A DNA stretch of 64,000 nt from Zea mays (taxonomy: Eukaryota > Streptophyta > Magnoliopsida > Poales > Poaceae). A program made the translations under genes and the position numbers. The stretch is from NCBI RefSeq assembly GCF_902167145.1, contig NC_050104.1:14034001-14098000 (forward strand), read 5' to 3'. Below the pieces are notes generated by a model. That model had not been told where the DNA came from and ran no database searches. It was given only the letters and a program-made list of their open reading frames with translations. Shown one piece after another: positions 57,128 to 64,000 of this stretch (the stretch's first letter is position 1; the number at the start of each line of letters is the position of its first letter).

Positions 57128-59491
57128 ATGTCTCCTTCCCGCCTCGTCCTCCCTCCGCCCGCCGGCGACCCAGGCGGCGGACTGCGGCGCTCTTACCTCC
57201 GCCTTGTCGCCCTATCATCCACGCCCCGCCACCTTGACCAGCTCCTCGCAGTCTCGCTCGCCTCCGGCCACTACGCGCTCGACCCGGCCCCGGCCACCGC
57301 GCTGCTGCTCCGCTACGCCTCCCTCCGTGCGCCGCCCAGCCACCTTCTCCGCCTCTTCCGCGCCTTCCCCTGCCCCGACCGGTTCCTCCGAAATGCGCTG
57401 CTACGCTCCCTCCCGTCCCTCCGCCCGCACCTCCTCTTCCCGTCGCCGGACTCGTTCTCCTTCGCCTTCGCCGCCACCTCGCTCTCCTCTTCCTGTTCCT
57501 CCCGTGGCAACGACGCTGCTGCCGCACGCACGCTTCACGGGCTCTCCGTGGCCGCGGGGTACGCGGCGGACACGTTCGTAGCGTCAGCTCTGGCCAAGCT
57601 CTACTTCAAGCTGTCAAGAGGGGACGACGCACGCAAGGTGTTCGACACGGTGCCGTCGCCCGACACTATCTTGTGGAACACGCTGCTCGCTGGTTTGCCT
57701 GGATCGGAGGCCCTGGAGGCGTTCGTGCGGATGGTGGATGCTGGGAGAGTGCGACCTGACTCAACCACCCTTGCATCCAGCCTACGGGCAGCGGCAGAAG
57801 CATCACATATGGCAATGGGGAGGTGCGTCCATGGATATGGCGTGAAGTGCGGGTTGGCAGAGCATGAGCATGTTGTGACTGGGCTCATGTCGCTCTATTC
57901 AAAGTGCGGGGACATGGACTCTGCACAGTTTCTCTTTGATAGGATGGACAATCCAGATTTGGTTGCCTACAATGCTTTGATCTCAGGCTACTCAGTCAAT
58001 GGCATGGTTGAATCATCGGTGGAGTTGTTCAAAGAGTTGACGGCCTCAGGCTGGAGGCCAAACTCAAGCACGTTGGTTGCGGTGATACCGGTGTACAGTC
58101 CATTTGGGCATGAGCTGCTTGCTCGGTGCTTACATGCGTTTGTTGTCAAGGCCAGGTTAGATGCAGATGCTCTGGTGTCAACAGCACTGACCACTTTGTA
58201 CTGTAGATTAAACGATATGGAGTCTGCAAGGAGCATATTTGATGCAATGCTAGAGAAGACCATGGAATCATGGAATGCAATGATATCCGGGTATGCCCAG
58301 AACGGCTTGACGGAGATGGCAGTTGCACTTTTCCAGCTAATGCAGGAGCTCAATGTGCAGCCGAACCCCATCACTATTTCAAGCACTCTTTCAGCCTGTG
58401 CACATCTTGGAGCTTTGTCTCTGGGGAAGTGGGTTCACAGGATCATCTCCAAGGAGAAACTTGAGCTCAATGTCTACGTCATGACAGCGCTCATTGACAT
58501 GTATGCGAAATGTGGAAGCATTGCTGAAGCTCGGAGCATCTTTGACAGAATGGATAACAAGAATGTAGTCTCCTGGAATGCGATGATATCTGGATACGGT
58601 CTCCATGGCCAAGGTGCTGAAGCTTTGAAGCTCTACAAGGATATGTTGGATGCACGCATTCTTCCAACAAGCTCCACCTTCCTGTCGGTGATCTACGCAT
58701 GCAGCCATGGAGGATTGGTTGACGAAGGGCAGAAAGTTTTCCGCGTAATGACTAATGAGTACAGGATCACCCCAGGTATCGAGCATTGCACATGTATGGT
58801 AGACCTTCTTGGTCGGGCAGGCAAACTGAATGAAGCTTTGGAGCTCATATCTGAATTCCCTCAAAGTGCCATTGGACCTGGCGTGTGGGGAGCGCTGCTA
58901 GGTGCTTGCATGGTCCATAAAAATAGTGACCTAGCAAAATTGGCATCCCAGAAGTTGTTCGAACTAGACTCAGAGAATGCGGGCTACTACGTGCTCCTAT
59001 CTAATCTGTACACATCCAAGAAGCATTACTCTGAAGCAGCTGTGGTGAGACAAGAGGCCAAGACCAGGAAGCTGGTGAAAACACCAGGGTGTACTCTCAT
59101 CGAGATAGGCGACAGGCCTCATGTATTCATGGCTGGTGACCATCTTCACCCACAATCAGAGGCTATCTACTCATACTTAGAGAGGTTAACCGCAAAGATG
59201 ATTGAAGCTGGGTACCAGCCTGTGACAGAGGCTGCATTGTACGATGTTGAGGAGGAAGAGAAGGAGCACATGGTAAAGGTGCACAGCGAGAAGTTGGCCA
59301 TCGCCTTTGGGCTCCTTAGTACAGAGCCGGGGACAGAGATCAGGATCATCAAGAACCTTAGGGTTTGCCTGGACTGCCATAACGCTACCAAGTTCATATC
59401 CAAAGTGACACAGAGGTTGATTGTAGTTAGGGATGCATCGAGATTTCACCATTTCAGAGACGGGGTTTGCTCCTGTGGTGATTACTGGTGA
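57128..59491 (+). CDS. DYW-class pentatricopeptide repeat protein (At4g30700-like)
   Basis: Predicted organelle RNA-editing factor: PPR tracts bind RNA and the DYW domain is the cytidine deaminase. It has 787 residues in one exon, typical of the family. PPR motifs run from about residue 150 to 575, for example DTILWNTLLAG (~179), DLVAYNALISGYS (~277), SWNAMISGYAQNG (~380) and SWNAMISGYGLHG (~479). An E/E+ region follows, then the DYW domain with zinc/catalytic motif HSE (719-721) and CLDC (747-750), ending CSCGDYW. All key residues are present and no frame break is seen. The N-terminus is Ala/Leu/Ser/Pro-rich with Arg and could be a transit peptide. Similarity along the whole protein to Arabidopsis At4g30700 is from memory. 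It converges with the next PPR gene. Confidence 0.92.
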   Translation: MSPSRLVLPPPAGDPGGGLRRSYLRLVALSSTPRHLDQLLAVSLASGHYALDPAPATALLLRYASLRAPPSHLLRLFRAFPCPDRFLRNALLRSLPSLRPHLLFPSPDSFSFAFAATSLSSSCSSRGNDAAAARTLHGLSVAAGYAADTFVASALAKLYFKLSRGDDARKVFDTVPSPDTILWNTLLAGLPGSEALEAFVRMVDAGRVRPDSTTLASSLRAAAEASHMAMGRCVHGYGVKCGLAEHEHVVTGLMSLYSKCGDMDSAQFLFDRMDNPDLVAYNALISGYSVNGMVESSVELFKELTASGWRPNSSTLVAVIPVYSPFGHELLARCLHAFVVKARLDADALVSTALTTLYCRLNDMESARSIFDAMLEKTMESWNAMISGYAQNGLTEMAVALFQLMQELNVQPNPITISSTLSACAHLGALSLGKWVHRIISKEKLELNVYVMTALIDMYAKCGSIAEARSIFDRMDNKNVVSWNAMISGYGLHGQGAEALKLYKDMLDARILPTSSTFLSVIYACSHGGLVDEGQKVFRVMTNEYRITPGIEHCTCMVDLLGRAGKLNEALELISEFPQSAIGPGVWGALLGACMVHKNSDLAKLASQKLFELDSENAGYYVLLSNLYTSKKHYSEAAVVRQEAKTRKLVKTPGCTLIEIGDRPHVFMAGDHLHPQSEAIYSYLERLTAKMIEAGYQPVTEAALYDVEEEEKEHMVKVHSEKLAIAFGLLSTEPGTEIRIIKNLRVCLDCHNATKFISKVTQRLIVVRDASRFHHFRDGVCSCGDYW

Positions 59492-60225
59492 TTCACAACA
59501 GATAGCTTGAAAACTTTGAACTTTAAAAAACTAATTGTCCAGAAGCACTTCTCATTGTGCTCAAGTGTTGAAGCTTAAGTACAGAGCGTCATTTCCATTT
59601 AGCAGCTGGGAGCTACCAGAATTAACTGATAACCAGCAACTGATTTCGGGCTTCCTCTACAGCGACAATATTCATTAATCCAAGCTACAATTTCACTGGA
59701 TCATAGAAAATCATACCAATCCATGCTTGAAATTTCACTGCCGCGCAACAGACATCGTGCTGAAGCAATAAGACATCATATTCTAGATTGAATCAATCAT
59801 TCAATTGTCAATTGGGCAGACTACAGAACGATACATAGTTTTGGCAAACAAGATAACGGAAGGAGCTGTAGTGCTGTACAGACTACCTAGAATCACTAAA
59901 AGCTAAGGCAAACTCTACCAGTTGTTTTCTTTGATGCCAATGTATTATCACTTCGATTTTTAACGTTAATGGAGGGTAAGAGCATCTCCAAGAGTTTCCA
60001 TAAATCACGCTAAGATTTTTTTAATCTGATTGCTGCAACTGGATATGAAACTCCAGAGATAGTGCTACCACTTCTATTTAATCTCGCTCGGGCTCCTTGG
60101 CTGCTTTCACTTTCTACTATCATAACAAATCAGCACATAAAAATTCTACACGTCCTGTTCCCATTGCCATACTGTATGTATGGCCCATACGATGTGAAAA
60201 GGAGAAACTTTTCTGTTCTGTTCAG
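59492..60225. other. Region between the two converging PPR genes
   Basis: It should hold both 3' UTRs. No gene is seen. A short inverted repeat with agcatctccaagagtttcc ends (about 59979-60066) may be a tiny MITE. Confidence 0.5.
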
Positions 60226-62376
60226 TCACCCATTTTCATGACCGACGGAGCTGCATCCAGGTAATTTGACTAGTCCTTTTTCTTGCATCCATCTCCGGAT
60301 AGCTAGAGATTTGTCCCACATTCCATTCGAGGTATACAGGTTTGATATCAGCACATATAAATCTGGTCTTTCAGGATGAAGCACCATCATCCTCTTGATA
60401 GCTTCTTCTGCAAACTGTAACCTTGAATGGAGCTCGCATCCATGGAGAAAAGCTCCCCAGACACTAGTGTCTGCTTGCATTGGCATATTATCTATAAACT
60501 CCAATGCATCCTCTAGATTGCCTGCACGGGCAAGCACATCGACCATACAAGCATAATGTTTCATGGAAGGTGTGATGTTGAAATGTTGTGCCATGCTATC
60601 AAAATACCTCTTCCCTGCAGTAACCATCCCAGAATGGCTGCAAGTGGATAAGATGCTTGTGAATGCTATATCATTTGGGTAGACACCATCTTTCAGCATT
60701 TCACCGAAAAGATGAATGGAACCTGCAGAATCGCCTTGCATTCCATAACCGCCAATCATAGCACACCAAGTCACAGAATTACGGTCATTCATCTCATCGA
60801 ACACCCTACGAGCAGATAGGAGATCGCCACACTTGTTGTACAGATTCAGCAGAGCAGTGTCGACATAAATATTGGACACAAATGCATGTTTAACAGCATA
60901 ACCATGGATGGATTTACCAATAAGCAGATCACCCAGACAAACAGACGCTGACAGGGCATTCACCACAGAGATGGCATCAGGTGAAGAGCCCTGTAGGCTC
61001 ATCTGTTTGAAGAGCATCAGAGCATCATCACCCATGTTATTCTCAGCATAACCTGATATCATCGAATTCCATGCAACAACATCCTTGTTTGAAATTCTTC
61101 CAAATATTCTGTCCGCCTCTGACACAGCTTGACACTTCGCATACATGTCAACTAACGCATTCCCCACCACATTATACTCTACCAGACCTAACTTAACAGC
61201 TAACCCATGAATAGACTTTCCTAGAGACAAGTCACGTAATTGAGCAGAAGCTGAAAGGACAGTTGCTGTGGTAACTGAATTCGGAGCAATGTTTGCAAAC
61301 CTCTTGTCAAGAAACAGGCGTAATGCATCAAGAGGGTTCCCATTCTGTGTGTACCCCACAATCATCGTCGTCCAAAGAACAAGGTCAATGTAGCTGAGCT
61401 CATCAAACACACACCGAGCATGATCTAGCTCCCCACACTTGACATACATATCCAGCAAAGCTGCACTGATAAATGAGTTGGACATTAAGCCTTGCTTGAT
61501 CACTGATCCATGCATCCACCTCCCTTGGTGCAAACCGAAAAGTGCAGAACAAGCTGTGATAACGGTTGCTATGGTGTACTCACTGGGAGGCACATTGTCC
61601 TGCCTCATCTTGTTGAACAGTAGGAGTCCATCTGAAGCAAAACCGTTCTGGACGCACCCGCTGATCATCGAGGTCCATGACACCACATTTCGGTCGGGAA
61701 TTCTCTCGAACACCTTCCGGGCACACTCCAAGTCCTCGGCTTTTGCGTACATATCAACCAAGCTGTTCATCACGAAGCCGTCCGCGCCGCCGACTTTGAT
61801 GGCGTCGCAGTGCAGGCTCCTACCATAGCTGTACTCCGCAGACCTGATGCAGGCCTTGAGCGCGAGCGACAGCACAAAATCGTCCTGCGCCTCAGGGCAG
61901 GGCCGCCGCCGCCGCATGTCATGGTGCAGCGCGACAGCATCTGCGTGGCGCTCCGTTTGGACTAGACACCAGAGCATGGCCCCGTAGGAATACGCGTCCG
62001 GGCGTGGGGTCCCGTCGAACACCATCCGAGCTGAGGCGAGGTCGCCCAGTGCCGCATAGCAGCTGAGTAGCTTGGTCCTTGCGCGCAGGCTGCCAAGGAG
62101 GAGGCCCTGGGGGTGTGTGAGGAGGCGCGCGTGAAGGACGCGGAGGGAGAGGAGGGTGCCGCATGAGGGGAGGAGACGTAGGAGGTCGCCGGCGGAGAGT
62201 GCACGCGCCAGGTTTCCGACGCAGAGCGCGCGTCGGCGTCGGCGTCGGCGGGTGGCAGCGGCAGAGACAAACAGTGCGTGGGCTAGGTAATTGCGTAATT
62301 GGTTGGCTATATTGCGTTTTGGGCCTTTTGGCCCATCTGTATAGCAGATAGCCGTGTGGGGTTCTCTCGGGCCCAT
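60226..62376 (-). CDS. E-class pentatricopeptide repeat protein (At2g03380-like)
   Basis: Predicted organelle, probably mitochondrial, RNA-processing or editing factor. It has 716 residues in a single exon. PPR motifs fill residues about 75-640, for example NVVSWTSMISGCVQNG, DLVLWTTMIVGYTQNG, DVVAWNSMISGYAENN and NSVTWCAMIGGYGMQG. A short E-type tail (YVLISNLYTSNGMWD) and the end GLVKLPGCSSVGHENG follow. There is no DYW domain, so any editing would need a partner. Whole-length similarity to Arabidopsis At2g03380 is from memory. The start is uncertain: the ATG at 62376 lies within an ATGGGCCC motif, and the next Met is at residue 118. Residues 42-49 are TRRRRRRR, compatible with a presequence. 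An inserted TIR element begins 20 bp upstream. Confidence 0.88.
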   Translation of the reverse strand: MGPREPHTAICYTDGPKGPKRNIANQLRNYLAHALFVSAAATRRRRRRRALCVGNLARALSAGDLLRLLPSCGTLLSLRVLHARLLTHPQGLLLGSLRARTKLLSCYAALGDLASARMVFDGTPRPDAYSYGAMLWCLVQTERHADAVALHHDMRRRRPCPEAQDDFVLSLALKACIRSAEYSYGRSLHCDAIKVGGADGFVMNSLVDMYAKAEDLECARKVFERIPDRNVVSWTSMISGCVQNGFASDGLLLFNKMRQDNVPPSEYTIATVITACSALFGLHQGRWMHGSVIKQGLMSNSFISAALLDMYVKCGELDHARCVFDELSYIDLVLWTTMIVGYTQNGNPLDALRLFLDKRFANIAPNSVTTATVLSASAQLRDLSLGKSIHGLAVKLGLVEYNVVGNALVDMYAKCQAVSEADRIFGRISNKDVVAWNSMISGYAENNMGDDALMLFKQMSLQGSSPDAISVVNALSASVCLGDLLIGKSIHGYAVKHAFVSNIYVDTALLNLYNKCGDLLSARRVFDEMNDRNSVTWCAMIGGYGMQGDSAGSIHLFGEMLKDGVYPNDIAFTSILSTCSHSGMVTAGKRYFDSMAQHFNITPSMKHYACMVDVLARAGNLEDALEFIDNMPMQADTSVWGAFLHGCELHSRLQFAEEAIKRMMVLHPERPDLYVLISNLYTSNGMWDKSLAIRRWMQEKGLVKLPGCSSVGHENG

Positions 62377-62380
62377 TCCA
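62325..62380 (-). promoter_or_regulatory. TGGGCC (site II-like) motifs at the start of the E-class PPR gene
   Basis: The minus strand reads ATGGGCCCG at the annotated start and GATGGGCCAAAAGGCCCA about 40 bp further in. TGGGCC/T motifs are common in promoters of plant genes for organelle functions, so this stretch may be promoter or leader and not coding. Confidence 0.4.
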
Positions 62381-62396
62381 AACGCCCAGAACTGAG

Positions 62397-63286
62397 GGTC
62401 TCTTTAAATTCCAAGAGCTAAAGCAAAAGTGACTAAAGTTTAGTCACTTTATAACAATGTCTGTGTCTTTTAATGACACATAAGTATTCAGTAAAATATT
62501 AGTGCACAACTATTACATAAAAAAACAATATATGTATTATCATCGACCTTAATATCTCAGAAATTATTTGCCAACACCCAATATAAAACTAAACTTGGAA
62601 TCCAGAGTGTCTCCTCTCCTTCGGCTGTTCAGTCACATATCATCAGCGGTGTTGCCTCCTCTCCCTTGGCTTGTTGCCCCGCTGCTATAGAGGCGCATGT
62701 CGGCAAAGAGTCGCGGCAGCGGTTCGAGACACTTAGGTCGGAAAAGAGATAATAAGCTTGGGGTTAATATACAACGACAACAACGAGGAAGAAGGCCGAC
62801 GAGGAAGGTCGATGTTCTCTAAGTGGTGCTGAAGAATCTAGGTGGGAGAGCCAGATACGGGGAAAGAGGTGAGAAGTGGTGGGTTAATATACGGCGTCAA
62901 CTATGAGGAGGCGGAGGAAGCACTCGTGGTGGTTGCATGGTTGGTTGGGCATGCCAAAGATAAGGCTTATGGGCGAGACGTGAGGGAGAAAACAGATCTA
63001 GTGAGGAGAAGGAAGTGCTTGTGGTGGTTGCATAGTTGGTTGCATATGCAAGAGGTAAGGTTTATCTTATCTGATTGTTAGATGAGACGTGGAGGGAAAA
63101 CAAATCTATGCGAGCATGTGACGCACGACAAACGAAACTCGTGCTTTAAACGAGTAGAAAAAGATCCAAACAGAAAGAGCTAAAATTGACTAAAATGGTG
63201 AAAATGTAGCCTCTTAGCCACTTTTAGCTCCTAAAGAGGAGTAAAAATTTAGTCTGTTTGCTTTAGCTTCTAGGTCCAAACAGGCT
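62397..63286. mobile_element. Candidate non-autonomous TIR transposon (hAT-like ends) upstream of the E-class PPR gene
   Basis: The left end ggtctctttaaattccaaga then gctaaagcaaa matches, imperfectly, the complement of the right end (agcctgtttggacctagaag then ctaaagcaaa). The 5-bp word ctgag flanks both sides (62392-62396 and 63287-63291). Inside are two related blocks of about 85-95 bp (62917-63000 and 63011-63107) sharing gtggtggttgcat and aaaacagatcta-like words. No protein is seen. An 8-bp TSD expected of hAT elements is not evident. Confidence 0.55.
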
Positions 63287-64000
63287 CTGAGATATTTTTC
63301 CAAGTATTTACTACCATCACGACAAGTACAATGTTGTCAGGTAGACAAGATAATTAGAGCATGCACTACCTAGAGAAGAAGCATTAGGCTGGTCCAACCC
63401 TAATAGTTATCGATCATTCATGTGGCGAAGCGGGTGGGTGGTCTGGTCTAGCTTAAACGTCCATCGTTTCGACCGACTAGTTGGTTTGATTGATATCGAT
63501 TTGTGTTGAAGCAAATCCGGTTGGTATTGGCCGGTTGATATTGACCTGCGTACTAGACAATCGGCCGATACAAACATATATACTAAAGAATCGGTCATGT
63601 CATCTTTTGATTGCTTCGAGCTATTTTGACCGCTTGAAGAAAATCTTGGATCTATCCTATAAATAGAGGGGATGTTTGGGTTTGTTGTGAACCTATCAAG
63701 ATTGGGTTAAGTAGAAATATGCCACTCCAAGAAATTGGAAACTAGTTTGTTTCCATGCCACTCTGGCATCAAAAATAATTTAACCATATAATTTTGCAAA
63801 AGTGTAGTGGCATATGTACAATTAATCCATCAAGATTTTAGCAAGAAATACAACATTATAACATGGTTATGGGTTTAAGCCTCTCTCCCCTCCAAAGGTG
63901 CTGAAGAAATGACAACATGACAAATTGGTCATGTTCAAGTAGGACTCAAGCATGTTGTGTTGGTTCTCTATCTGATTCAGGCTAGAGATGGAAAACTTGT
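63287..64000. other. Intergenic sequence at the right edge
   Basis: No supported gene. At 63714-63820 a small inverted-repeat element (ends aatatgccact and its complement) is related to 56359-56454. Direct words such as gattgatatcgat and ccggttgatattgac occur around 63488-63545. Confidence 0.5.

Noticed and set aside
57081..57527. Arg/Gly-rich open frame opposite the DYW PPR gene
   Set aside because: It is the antisense of a GC-rich coding region. The + strand has the full PPR-DYW architecture.
62842..63081. 79-residue open frame upstream of the E-class PPR gene
   Set aside because: It lies inside the candidate TIR element, overlaps its internal repeat and has no recognisable domain.

Overview
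The window is plant nuclear DNA. The transposon families, palindromic Sirevirus LTR repeats and pentatricopeptide (PPR) genes point to a large grass genome, most likely maize or a close relative. There is no sign of bacterial or organellar sequence. Family names are from memory and were not checked by a search.

Layout. Positions 1 to about 54,950 are a nested stack of retroelements, and 56,900-62,400 is a small gene island. (1) Element A (1-8857, + strand, 5' end outside the window) is a CTTCGG-rich Ty3/gypsy element with a decayed pol, a spliced gene on the opposite strand and a 3' LTR at 8228-8857. (2) Element D, a Tekay/Del-like gypsy element with a 4.4-kb LTR, supplies 8858-9203, 27462-29203 and the 3' LTR at 29204-33650. 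A and B both sit in its 3' internal region. (3) Element B (9204-27456, target-site duplication TGCAC) is a gypsy element with gag and the opposite-strand gene but no pol. It carries a truncated Sirevirus (copia 1, 10483-15346) and a non-coding LTR element E (18048-24238, TSD TCAGC). (4) 33651-37225 holds old sequence: a plant-mobile-domain remnant, a MITE and the 3' end of a LINE. (5) Copia 2 (37226-54115, TSD CCCCT), a ji/opie-type Sirevirus on the - strand, splits that LINE and is itself split in its reverse transcriptase by element C (40669-48076, TSD CCTAG). C is another pol-less gag plus opposite-strand-gene element, with LTRs that look identical. (6) 54116-54950 is the rest of the LINE, and 54951-57127 is intergenic with several MITEs. 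(7) Two intron-less PPR genes converge: a DYW-class gene at 57128-59491 (+) and an E-class gene at 60226-62376 (-). A terminal-inverted-repeat insertion (62397-63286) lies about 20 bp upstream of the second gene's ATG.

How the parts work. The only likely working cellular genes are the two PPR genes, whose products should act on organelle RNA. The most unusual content is the opposite-strand gene carried by A, B and C. It has a Transposase_28-like N-terminal region and a coiled-coil-like C-terminal region, GT-AG introns at matching places, and its own TATA-like box just inside the 3' LTR in each copy. B and C keep gag and this gene but lack pol, so they must have moved with enzymes supplied by a partner such as the A lineage. 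All three families also share a perfect or near-perfect inverted repeat with a 6-nt loop directly after the LTR TATA box.
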